From assembly GCA_903832775.1 (NCBI GenBank), contig CAILCX010000089.1, forward strand, positions 1 through 34,379: a stretch of 34,379 bases of DNA. Direction: 5' to 3'. The position numbers were made by a program, and so were the translations under genes. This document shows, in pieces, positions 5,563 to 12,310 of the stretch (its first letter is position 1; each line of letters begins with the position of its first letter). This DNA is from an uncultured Methylobacter sp. (GTDB lineage Bacteria > Pseudomonadota > Gammaproteobacteria > Methylococcales > Methylomonadaceae). A model generated the notes under the pieces. That model did not search any database, was not told the DNA's origin, and was given only the letters and a program-made list of their open reading frames with translations.

Positions 5563-7378
5563 GCAAATACATAATGTTTCCCAAGGCTCACAAGAATGGC
5601 TAAATCTTCGCTTAACAAAGCGCCCCGCGTCTTTAATCGGTGCGGTTATGGGTCTGTCACCTTACACGACCCGCAATGAGGTTTTAAAAATTTATGCAAC
5701 AGGAATACCTGCTGAAATAAACGACTTTGTTCAACAATTTGTATTTGCAGAAGGGCATCGAGTAGAGCCGTTAGCTAGAGAAATAATCGAAAACACCATA
5801 GGCGAAGATTTATCACCTATGGTTTACTCAAAAGGTGCGTTATCAGCATCAACTGACGGCATTAACTTTGCTGAAACTATCGGCTTCGAATGCAAACAAT
5901 GGAATGATGACCTTGCAAAATTGGTTATTGATGGTGTTGTTCCTGACTCGCACATGCCGCAAGTTCAGCAAAGCCTTTTGGTTACTGGGGCTGACGAATG
6001 GTATTTTACCGTTTCAGACGGTACTGAAGAAAAAACCGTTTACACCGTTGTTAAGCCAAATCAATCATGGTTTAACAGAATAGAGGCGGCATGGTCGCAA
6101 TTTGAAACTGATTTAGCTGAATACGCGCCTATTGTTCATAACGCAAAACCCGAAGGCGAAGCTGTAAAAGAATTACCGGCTTTATTTGTCCATGCGTATG
6201 GAGAAATCACTACTAACAACATGCAAGACTTTGGGGATGCTTTAGCCAAAAGCCTTGCTAACTCACGCGCTATTGTATTAGTGACAGATCAAGATTTCGC
6301 TAATGCCAATAAAGCTGCAAAGCAATATCGAGACCAAATCGAAAAGCTAGAAGCGGTTAAGAAGTCAATGCTAGAGCAAACCACGTCAATCGGCGAAGCT
6401 GCTCGCATGATTGACGAATGGAAAGAAGATTTAAGAGTAACAGCGCTGCAGCTTGAAAAAGATGTTAAGCGCGAGGATTTGGCAAAAAAAGAATCTATCA
6501 TTATGGGCGCTAAATATGCTTACGCCGACTATTTAATAGAACTTAGAAAAGAAGTTTTGCCTATTAATTTGGCTGTTGAACAGCCTATATTTGCTAATGC
6601 CATAGCCAGAAAGCGTGATTACAATTCGATGCAAAACGCTGTTGATACCATGCTTGCCAATGCAAAAATAGAAGCGGCCGAAGCAGCTAACACCATAAAA
6701 GCTAAACTTACTTATCTTGATGATGTAGCTAAAGACTATAAATTTTTATTCAATGATTTGCAGTCAATTATTTACATGACAAAAGATCATTATGAAATGA
6801 CGGTCCGCGTCAGAATTGAATCACATAAAAAAGCTGAAGCCGATAAGTTAGAAGCGCAACGCTTGCAGATCGAGGCAGAAGCCAAACGCAAGGCCGAAGC
6901 AGAGCAAGCCGCTAAACTTGAAGCTGAGCGTGAAAAAATCAGACAAGAAGAACAGGCTAAGATTGCAGAAGAAGCTCGACTTGAAACATTAAGAATTGCC
7001 GAAGAAAAGTTAAAGGCTGAAGCCAATAAACCTACGCCAGAAAAGTTACGCGCTCAGGCTAAAGAGATGTCAATCGCGGCTGAATATGCTGACCGCAATG
7101 AAGATCGTAACCGCGAGAAAAATGCGGCATTAGATTTAATGAAGAAAGCAGACGAACTTGAAAAAGAACTGCAAGAAACATCATTATACGACGATAGCTT
7201 TGAAGTCATACCAACGGTTATTGAGGATCCATTGCCTTCAACGCGATCAACTAGACAACGCATTATTTGGGCCGTTGTTGGCGAGTTTGATATCTCTTAT
7301 AAAGAAGCGGAAAAACTCATATTTGATGAGTTTTATTTCAACGAAGAAATGGAAGAAGATGAAATGGAGGCTGTGTAA
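5555..7378 (+). CDS. YqaJ-type 5'-3' exonuclease fused to a DUF1351-like coiled-coil protein
   Basis: 607 aa. Residues about 5-200 are a YqaJ/lambda-Exo nuclease: QGSQEWLNLR, AEGHRVEPLAR, Asp101 (ASTDG), Glu112 and Lys114 (FECK) and a Gln motif at 136-138. Residues about 230-430 resemble DUF1351 proteins, which in other phages are a separate gene between exonuclease and SSB. Residues about 430-530 are an Ala/Glu/Lys-rich coiled coil, and a short acidic tail ends the protein. The nuclease makes single-stranded tails for RecT. YqaJ proteins are commonly 200-350 aa, so this is an extended form. Confidence 0.87.
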   Translation: MTKQIHNVSQGSQEWLNLRLTKRPASLIGAVMGLSPYTTRNEVLKIYATGIPAEINDFVQQFVFAEGHRVEPLAREIIENTIGEDLSPMVYSKGALSASTDGINFAETIGFECKQWNDDLAKLVIDGVVPDSHMPQVQQSLLVTGADEWYFTVSDGTEEKTVYTVVKPNQSWFNRIEAAWSQFETDLAEYAPIVHNAKPEGEAVKELPALFVHAYGEITTNNMQDFGDALAKSLANSRAIVLVTDQDFANANKAAKQYRDQIEKLEAVKKSMLEQTTSIGEAARMIDEWKEDLRVTALQLEKDVKREDLAKKESIIMGAKYAYADYLIELRKEVLPINLAVEQPIFANAIARKRDYNSMQNAVDTMLANAKIEAAEAANTIKAKLTYLDDVAKDYKFLFNDLQSIIYMTKDHYEMTVRVRIESHKKAEADKLEAQRLQIEAEAKRKAEAEQAAKLEAEREKIRQEEQAKIAEEARLETLRIAEEKLKAEANKPTPEKLRAQAKEMSIAAEYADRNEDRNREKNAALDLMKKADELEKELQETSLYDDSFEVIPTVIEDPLPSTRSTRQRIIWAVVGEFDISYKEAEKLIFDEFYFNEEMEEDEMEAV

Positions 7379-7828
7379 ATGTACAACAAAGTCATATTAA
7401 TAGGCTCATGCGGTAATGACCCAGAAATTCGCTCCTTTCCTTCTGGGGATAAGGTAGCCACTATTTCATTGGCTACATCAAGACGCTGGAAAGACAAGCA
7501 AACTAACGAGAAAAAAGAAAAAACCCAATGGCATAACTTAGTGTTCAATCGTGGCCTTGCTGATGTAGTTGAGCAGTATGTCACCAAAGGTTCTAAGTTA
7601 TCAGTAGAGGGTGAGATTGACTATCAACAATGGGAAAAGGACGGCGTTAAGCATTACGCTACCCGCATCTTAGTCTCAAACATGGTGATGCTAGACAGTA
7701 AAAAAGACGGAGATAGTGAATCAAAGACAGCAAGCAGACCAAGTACAGGCTATCAAGCGAAGCCACCAACGCCACCGGCTAATGGTGCGCCTTATGCTGA
7801 TGACTTTAACGATGATATCCCTTTCTAG
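7379..7828 (+). CDS. ssb: Single-stranded DNA-binding protein
   Basis: 149 aa. OB fold (residues 1-105) starting MYNKVILIGSCGNDPEIR, with W-H-N-L-V-F in the core, a Pro/Gly-rich linker and the acidic tip DDIPF that docks partner proteins. The ATG directly follows the TAA of the nuclease gene, so recT, nuclease and ssb form one recombination cassette. Confidence 0.95.
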   Translation: MYNKVILIGSCGNDPEIRSFPSGDKVATISLATSRRWKDKQTNEKKEKTQWHNLVFNRGLADVVEQYVTKGSKLSVEGEIDYQQWEKDGVKHYATRILVSNMVMLDSKKDGDSESKTASRPSTGYQAKPPTPPANGAPYADDFNDDIPF

Positions 7829-7830
7829 CT

Positions 7831-8070
7831 ATGAAAAATAAACAAATAGATTTAAGTAATCACCTGTTTGCCCAACTTGAGCGCCTTAGTGATGAAAGCT
7901 TAACAGCTGATCAGTTAGCAATGGAAATAGATAGAGGTAAGGCAATCACGTCTGTTGCTCAACAAATAATAGCGAACGGAAAATTAGCACTTGAGGCGCA
8001 ATCTTTATTATCTGATGGGGATATTAAAAAAATCCCGCTATTTTTGGAGCAAAGCCACTATGCCTCATAA
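7831..8070 (+). CDS. Small helical phage protein, unknown function
   Basis: 79 aa, acidic and helical (SNHLFAQLERLSDESLTADQ), then IDRGKAITSVAQQIIANGKL. Proteins of this pattern recur next to HNH endonuclease genes in proteobacterial phages. Starts 2 bases after ssb and overlaps the HNH gene by 11 bases. Confidence 0.75.
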   Translation: MKNKQIDLSNHLFAQLERLSDESLTADQLAMEIDRGKAITSVAQQIIANGKLALEAQSLLSDGDIKKIPLFLEQSHYAS

Positions 8071-8638
8071 ATATACTAAAGAACAAATAGCCTGGTTAAG
8101 AACTAACCGGCCATTATATGTGCGATCAAAACTTAGCGACCTATTTCATAAAGCATTTGGTGCTTATATTAAGCCTATGAACTTAGCAAATACTTGTAAA
8201 CGACACGGCATCAAAACAGGTAGATCAGGGCAATTTAGCAAAGGGCATGTGCCATTTAATTTAGGCTTAAAAGGCGTAAGAGTATCTGAAGCAACAGAAT
8301 TTAAAAAAGGCAATATGCCGCATACCTATTTACCAGTTGGCACCATTAGTAAACGTGAAGATTACACCTATATCAAAATAGCTGACCCAAGGACCTGGCA
8401 ACTGCTTCATGTGCATATTTGGGAAAAAGCGTATGGAAAAATACCTGAAAGCCAATGTGTCATCTTTATAGACAGCAATAAAGATAATGTCGTGATTGAA
8501 AACCTGGCGCTAGTAAAACGCAAAGAATTGTTAAGACTGAATAAAAATAATTATTCATCTTACCCAGACGAGCTTAAGCCATCAGTACTAGCTCTATCTA
8601 AACTTGAATCAAAAATATTTGAGGTACAGCATGGATGA
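8060..8638 (+). CDS. HNH endonuclease
   Basis: 192 aa from ATG 8060 (TTGGAGC upstream). The N terminus (KYTKEQIAWLRTNRP) is a helical DNA-binding segment typical of phage HNH proteins. The HNH motif is in the C-terminal half: LLHVHIWEKAYGKIPES, then FIDSNKDNVVIENLALV. It may be a homing-type nuclease or act in DNA processing. Its place between ssb and excisionase says nothing specific. Overlaps both neighbours. Confidence 0.85.
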   Translation: MPHKYTKEQIAWLRTNRPLYVRSKLSDLFHKAFGAYIKPMNLANTCKRHGIKTGRSGQFSKGHVPFNLGLKGVRVSEATEFKKGNMPHTYLPVGTISKREDYTYIKIADPRTWQLLHVHIWEKAYGKIPESQCVIFIDSNKDNVVIENLALVKRKELLRLNKNNYSSYPDELKPSVLALSKLESKIFEVQHG

Positions 8639-8960
8639 TTTTATAACACAACAAGAAGTCTTAGAATTAATGGGGGTAACTACAACTAACCATTGGAGTT
8701 ACTTCAATAACTTGCAAAATCGTGGACATCTTGAGGGCTTTCCTGAACCTTTGAAACAAAAGGTAAATAAGAAAAATGTTTATAACAAAGCGCGGGTGAT
8801 CGAGTGGCTAAATGGCAAATATTCAAAACCTGATTATTTTGGATTTTTAACCGGTAAATATGCGCCAAAAACACTTCAGTCAAAATGGAAGATGAGAAAA
8901 GTGATCGCCAGGCTAAATAAGCCTGAAACAGTAACGGTTAGATGCGTTGGGGATTGGTAA
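8631..8960 (+). CDS. Winged-helix DNA-binding protein (AlpA/MerR-like)
   Basis: 109 aa from ATG 8631 (GAGG 7 bases upstream). The N-terminal pattern ITQQEVLELMGV, a helix, then RVIEWLNGKY is that of small winged-helix excisionase-like proteins. It could be a transcription factor or a second directionality factor. Overlaps the HNH gene by 8 bases and the next gene by one (TAATG). Confidence 0.65.
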   Translation: MDDFITQQEVLELMGVTTTNHWSYFNNLQNRGHLEGFPEPLKQKVNKKNVYNKARVIEWLNGKYSKPDYFGFLTGKYAPKTLQSKWKMRKVIARLNKPETVTVRCVGDW

Positions 8961-9337
8961 TGAATAAAGAAAGACAGTTGTTGAAAAGAGTACGAGATAC
9001 CTTGCGTGAATTAAAAGAAACCCATTATGACTTATATTGGGATGTACAGACCGCACTAGACCAACCTGAGCAAGAGCAAGAGCCTGTGGCTTGGATGTAC
9101 GATCATTTTATAAAAACTGGTCATGAAAAACAGGTTATTTTTGACCTAGTCGAAACGTGTGCTAGAAATTTAGAGTCTGATAATTGTATTAATATTCGAC
9201 CACTCTACACATTACCACCAAAACGAGAGCCTTTGAGTGATGGTGAAATTTGTGAAATCTTACTTAAAAAAGAATGGAAAGGTTTTGTGGAATTAGTTAG
9301 ACAAATAGAAAGAGAACATGGGATAGGGGTCGAGTGA
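8960..9337 (+). CDS. Conserved-type phage protein of unknown function
   Basis: 125 aa. Contains EPVAWMYDHF and RPLYTLPPKREPLSDGEI, a signature shared by many accessory proteins of enterobacterial and Moraxellaceae-type phages whose function is unknown. The stop overlaps the excisionase start. Confidence 0.75.
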   Translation: MNKERQLLKRVRDTLRELKETHYDLYWDVQTALDQPEQEQEPVAWMYDHFIKTGHEKQVIFDLVETCARNLESDNCINIRPLYTLPPKREPLSDGEICEILLKKEWKGFVELVRQIEREHGIGVE

Positions 9338-9657
9338 TGCAGCGTCTGCTTAAACTCTGTGAAGCCTCTGCATATCTTAGTATGTGCGAAACGACTTTCA
9401 ACAAATTAGTGCGTAATAATGTCCCCGAAATGCAGCGTGGAAAAAATGTCATTTTTGACAGACTTGACATTGATGAGTGGGTGGTGCAATTTAAAGAAGC
9501 GAATGGAAAGCCAAAAATGGAGGCTACAAAATGGCAAAGAAAACAGCGGGACTTAAAAAACGCGGTGAAATCTGGCACATCGAAAAAGTTATCTTCGGTC
9601 AACTCTTTCGATGCAGCACTGGCGAAAAGGAACTCGAAAAAGCAGAACGCTATCTAG
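9337..9657 (+). CDS. xis: Probable excisionase (recombination directionality factor)
   Basis: 106 aa from ATG 9337. A winged-helix DNA-binding domain fills residues 1-55 (LCEASAYLSMCETTFNKLV, then RLDIDEWVVQF), followed by a Lys-rich tail. It sits directly before the integrase, as xis does in lambda. The 3' 127 bases overlap the integrase gene in another frame, an unusually long overlap, so the tail composition may be constrained by int. The call rests on fold type and position. Confidence 0.65.
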   Translation: MQRLLKLCEASAYLSMCETTFNKLVRNNVPEMQRGKNVIFDRLDIDEWVVQFKEANGKPKMEATKWQRKQRDLKNAVKSGTSKKLSSVNSFDAALAKRNSKKQNAI

Positions 9658-10595
9658 CTAAACTAATCGAGGAACAACGCAAGGTTCGCGTTTATGGTGA
9701 ACGAATTGAGCGAAACTTTGATGAAGCTGCTGGTAGGTATATTGAAGACTACGGGCATAAAAAATCCCTTGATAGAGACATAACCACGTTAAAACTGGTG
9801 ATGCCTTACCTCGGTGAATTGCCTTTGTTAAAAATTCATTCTGGAAGTTTAGATGGATTTGTTAAAGATAGAAAGGGGGCTGGCATTAGTGCTGGCACTC
9901 TCAATCGCGACATGGCAGTTATTAGACGAGTGCTTTCTTTATCTGCTCGGCTATGGCGCGATGAACAGGGGCGACCTTGGCTTGATACTGTGCCAATGCT
10001 TCCTACTATTGAGGGAGTTAAAAGAAAGCCCCGCCCAATTAGTTTTAGTGAACAGCAATCCTTAATTAATGCGCTGCCTGCTTATCTATCTGATATGGTC
10101 TTGTTTGCTCTTAATACTGGTTTGCGCGACCAAGAAATATGCGGGCTTAAATGGAGTGATGAGTGTCGTTTGTCGGATTCTGATAAATCTGTGTTCATCA
10201 TCTCTGAGGAAAGGGCTAAAAATACACATGAGCGAATTGTGCCGCTCAACTCGGTTGCCCTGTCTATTATTAATCAGAGGCGGAAAAATGGTTCTGATTA
10301 TGTTTTCGATTTTGAAGGTCGAAAACTGGATAGGCTTACCAACAAGGCTTGGCGCAAGGCGCGTGAATCTGTCGGTTTGAAATCTGTTCGGATTCATGAT
10401 TTGCGTCATACTTTTGGCATGCGGCTTCGGGCTGCTGGGGTAAGTTTTGAAGATAGACAGGATTTATTAGGGCATCATGCTGGGCGAATTACAACTCATT
10501 ATTCTAAAGTTGAAATTAATCGTCTTATTGATTGTGTCGAGTTGCTTTGTGAAAATCGTAAGCCTGAATTGACTTTGATTAGGCGTGCGGTTTAA
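9531..10595 (+). CDS. int: Tyrosine-family site-specific integrase
   Basis: 354 aa. An N-terminal arm-binding segment, a core-binding SAM-like domain (residues about 60-155) and a catalytic domain with the full set Arg199 (NTGLRDQE), Lys230, His289 and Arg292 (HDLRH), His315 (LLGHH) and nucleophile Tyr324. It recombines attP (10692-10739) with a host tRNA-Lys gene. ATG 9531 has a strong GGAGG 7-11 bases upstream, inside xis. It is the last gene of the rightward early operon, next to attP. Confidence 0.95.
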   Translation: MAKKTAGLKKRGEIWHIEKVIFGQLFRCSTGEKELEKAERYLAKLIEEQRKVRVYGERIERNFDEAAGRYIEDYGHKKSLDRDITTLKLVMPYLGELPLLKIHSGSLDGFVKDRKGAGISAGTLNRDMAVIRRVLSLSARLWRDEQGRPWLDTVPMLPTIEGVKRKPRPISFSEQQSLINALPAYLSDMVLFALNTGLRDQEICGLKWSDECRLSDSDKSVFIISEERAKNTHERIVPLNSVALSIINQRRKNGSDYVFDFEGRKLDRLTNKAWRKARESVGLKSVRIHDLRHTFGMRLRAAGVSFEDRQDLLGHHAGRITTHYSKVEINRLIDCVELLCENRKPELTLIRRAV

Positions 10596-10641
10596 AACTC
10601 AAACCCACAAAAACAGGTAAGTGCAAAAATGACAGGCACAA

Positions 10642-10672
10642 AAAAAGCAGCTCCGATGAAAGATAACTGCTT
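10642..10672 (-). terminator. Terminator downstream of the tRNA 3' end
   Basis: Stem AAGCAG/CTGCTT (10645-10650, 10667-10672) followed on the minus strand by seven to eight Ts. It lies 20 bases past the CCA of the tRNA fragment and in the same direction, so after integration it would terminate the rebuilt tRNA-Lys transcript. Confidence 0.6.
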
Positions 10673-10691
10673 GATTTGTTTATATCTTTGG

Positions 10692-10739
10692 TGGTGGGTC
10701 GTGCGCGATTCGAACGCGCGACCATCGCATTAAAAGTGC
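10692..10739 (-). other. attP core: 3' half of a tRNA-Lys(UUU) gene
   Basis: On the minus strand this reads from the anticodon loop CTTTTAA through the variable loop, a T-arm GCGCG-TTCGAAT-CGCGC, acceptor strand ACGACCC, discriminator A and CCA. This is the E. coli tRNA-Lys layout. The anticodon stem fails to close on its 5' side and no D-arm or 5' acceptor is present, so only the 3' half is here. It is therefore an attP core that restores the host gene on integration. Confidence 0.88.
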
Positions 10740-10887
10740 CTTATTTTTAACACAAATACTTAAAAAACAATAACTTATAAAATGGCTATCCGTTCGCAAA
10801 ACCCACAAAGCCTTATATAAATTAATATAGAACCCACAAAATCAGGTAACTGGTTTTTGTGGTTTTAATAGTGATTTTTTTAATTAA

Positions 10888-10916
10888 TTGCAATGTGTTT
10901 CGAGAGGTTTTATATT
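10888..10916 (+). promoter_or_regulatory. Promoter of the C4-like RNA / antirepressor unit
   Basis: TTGCAA (10888-10893), 17-bp spacer, TATATT (10911-10916). Predicted +1 is about 10923, so the transcript would begin at once with the perfect hairpin 10924-10939. Confidence 0.7.
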
Positions 10917-10923
10917 ATCCCTG

Positions 10924-10939
10924 CGCTGAACATTCAGCG
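10924..10939 (+). repeat. 5'-end hairpin of the antirepressor leader
   Basis: CGCTGAA-CA-TTCAGCG is a perfect 7-bp stem beginning one base after the predicted transcription start. It may protect the 5' end of the RNA. There is no U-run. Confidence 0.7.
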
Positions 10940-10966
10940 TCGGGTTTGACATCTCGGAATACTCAC

Positions 10967-10999
10967 GGCATAGGCCGCTTAATGCGGTTTTTTTATGCC
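10967..10999 (+). terminator. Terminator / attenuator in the antirepressor leader
   Basis: Inner stem CCGC/GCGG (10975-10978, 10984-10987) is followed by seven Ts (10988-10994). An outer GGCATA/TATGCC pair (10967-10972, 10994-10999) would enclose the whole. It is directly preceded by ACTCACGG, a copy of the sequence targeted by the C4-like RNA further down. Confidence 0.7.
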
Positions 11000-11020
11000 A
11001 TCAATTTAGCTCTTCATATT

Positions 11021-11097
11021 ATGTCGGGCTAGGTAGGCACTCGCAAGAGTGGCTGGTCGTGAGTCCAGTATGTCAACCTGCTTAGTCCGGCTCCATG
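11021..11097 (+). ncRNA. C4-like antisense RNA
   Basis: A long closing stem (11023-11037 with 11077-11091, 15 consecutive pairs including 4 wobbles) encloses two GNRA hairpins: CACTC-GCAA-GAGTG (11038-11051) and CTGGTC-GTGA-GTCCAG (11053-11068). The bases AAGAGT (11045-11050) and CGTGAGT (11058-11064) complement, side by side, all 13 bases of 11123-11135, next to the ribosome binding site of the downstream antirepressor. This matches the logic of C4 RNA in phages P1 and P7, which silences ant. Processing from the longer transcript is assumed. Confidence 0.78.
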
Positions 11098-11144
11098 TTG
11101 ACATCATGTAGTCGGGTAATTAACTCTTACTCACGGAATTTAAC
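11098..11144 (+). promoter_or_regulatory. Antisense target and ribosome binding site of the antirepressor
   Basis: ACTCTT (11123-11128) and ACTCACG (11129-11135) complement the two C4-like loops; the second overlaps the Shine-Dalgarno-like GGAA (11135-11138). TTGACAT (11098-11104) can also pair with ATGTCAA (11070-11076) and would break the closing stem of the C4-like RNA, offering an alternative fold. Confidence 0.7.
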
Positions 11145-11933
11145 ATGAACGCAATCGCACAATCAACATTCAACCCTTCTCTAGCTGTTATCAACGGCAC
11201 TATCAAAACTACCTCTTTAAAAGTTGCCGAGCATTTTGGCAAGCGTCACGACCGAGTTTTACGCGCAATAAATAACCTTGAATGTTCACCAGAATTTACT
11301 GAATCCAATTTTGGGGTGAGTGAATATAAAGACGCATCCGGTAAATCAAACCCATACTACGAAATGACCAAAGACGGCTTCACGTTCTTAGCGATGGGCT
11401 TTACAGGTAAAGAGGCGGCTAAATGGAAAGAAGCCTACATCAATGCCTTTAATAAAATGGCTGAGCAGTTGTCAAGTAATCCTGTACAACTGGAATCCCA
11501 AGATAACTCTAGCCCGTACATAACCGAATTTGAAGCCTATCAATTTAATAAGTCTATAAAAGCTCATTGCAAGAGAGATCGTAAGGCATTTTCTGACGCT
11601 TATAATTGTCTTTATGAATATTATAAAATTACAACTTATAAGCATATTCCAGCTGGCTGCTTAAAAGAAGCTGCTCAAATAATCTGTGGCTTTAATTTAA
11701 TTGATGCGGGGTGTCCACCTGTAACTTCACCAGCATTAACCCATAGTGATGTCATAAAAATGATATTAGAAATACGTGACCAAGACGGTGATGAAACAAT
11801 AGAAAAACTAAGGAATGTTATTAGGCAACAAGAGCTTGAAAAAATAGGATTTGAATTTAAAAATAGACTTTTAAGCGCAAAAATATCAATGACTATTGAT
11901 AATTCAGAATTTATAGACGTTCGATTATCTTAA
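11145..11933 (+). CDS. Rha-family phage antirepressor / regulator
   Basis: 262 aa. Residues about 18-110 are the pRha domain (TTSLKVAEHFGKRHDRVLRAI, then PYYEMTKDGFTFLAMGFTG and KWKEAYINAFNKM). The C-terminal part (residues 120-262) is helical, includes ITEFEAYQFNKSIKAHCKRD and is not recognised. Rha proteins act in lytic or lysogenic switching of lambdoid phages. Its translation should be repressed by the C4-like RNA. It stands alone between attP and the late operon end and is followed by a strong bidirectional terminator. Confidence 0.85.
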   Translation: MNAIAQSTFNPSLAVINGTIKTTSLKVAEHFGKRHDRVLRAINNLECSPEFTESNFGVSEYKDASGKSNPYYEMTKDGFTFLAMGFTGKEAAKWKEAYINAFNKMAEQLSSNPVQLESQDNSSPYITEFEAYQFNKSIKAHCKRDRKAFSDAYNCLYEYYKITTYKHIPAGCLKEAAQIICGFNLIDAGCPPVTSPALTHSDVIKMILEIRDQDGDETIEKLRNVIRQQELEKIGFEFKNRLLSAKISMTIDNSEFIDVRLS

Positions 11934-11944
11934 ATAAATAAAAA

Positions 11945-11973
11945 AAGGCTTAGGTTTAATAATCCTAAGCCTT
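11945..11973. terminator. Bidirectional terminator between early and late operons
   Basis: Perfect 10-bp stem AAGGCTTAGG/CCTAAGCCTT with a 9-base loop. T-rich sequence follows on the plus strand; on the minus strand a run of seven Ts follows. It lies between convergent rha and the last late gene and serves both. Confidence 0.88.
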
Positions 11974-12019
11974 AATTATATTTTGCCAACATTAAAACGG
12001 TGGCGGGGTTTATTGGGCA

Positions 12020-12310
12020 TTAACGACCCGCATTAGGATTTGCTGCGATGTGCAGGCGGTTAGATATAGCAACCCCAAAAACAGCAATGCCTGCCACGAC
12101 TTGTCTGATTTCATCCTCGTTTAGCCCCATATCAAAATTTGTAAATTCCTTTAGTAGCGAAAAAGCCACTGTTAACAATATTGTGAGATTTGCTGCTGCT
12201 GATGCTCTGTTTGCCCAAGTCTCTGGCTTGGCTATTTCTTGACCCGCTTCTGATGCTTGGTATATATCTTTAATTAATACAAAAGGATTCATATTTTTAT
12301 CCTTACTCAT
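12020..12310 (-). CDS. Holin-like small membrane protein at the end of the late operon
   Basis: 96 aa. Two hydrophobic helices (residues about 40-56, LTILLTVAFSLLKEF, and about 67-83, IRQVVAGIAVFGVAIS) separated by an acidic loop, with a polar N terminus (SEAGQEIAKPETWANR) typical of some two-span holins. The lysis cassette at the other end of the late operon has its own holin, so this could be a second holin, an antiholin or unrelated. Overlaps the fibre gene by 8 bases. Confidence 0.55.
   Translation of the reverse strand: MSKDKNMNPFVLIKDIYQASEAGQEIAKPETWANRASAAANLTILLTVAFSLLKEFTNFDMGLNEDEIRQVVAGIAVFGVAISNRLHIAANPNAGR

Larger units (their letters stand above)
10603..10862. promoter_or_regulatory. 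Integrase arm-type site candidates around attP
   Basis: A 21-bp motif, ACCCACAAAAACAGGTAAGTG (10603-10623), recurs at 10832-10852 with 19 of 21 identical. A shorter copy, ACCCACAAAG, is at 10801-10810 and an inverted CCACAAAA at 10855-10862. They flank the tRNA-derived core on both sides, the arrangement expected of P and P' arm sites for the N-terminal domain of integrase. Confidence 0.7.

Noticed and set aside
10692-10739. Functional tRNA gene
   Set aside because: Only the anticodon loop to CCA is present; the D-arm, 5' acceptor strand and proper anticodon stem are missing, so it is an attachment core.
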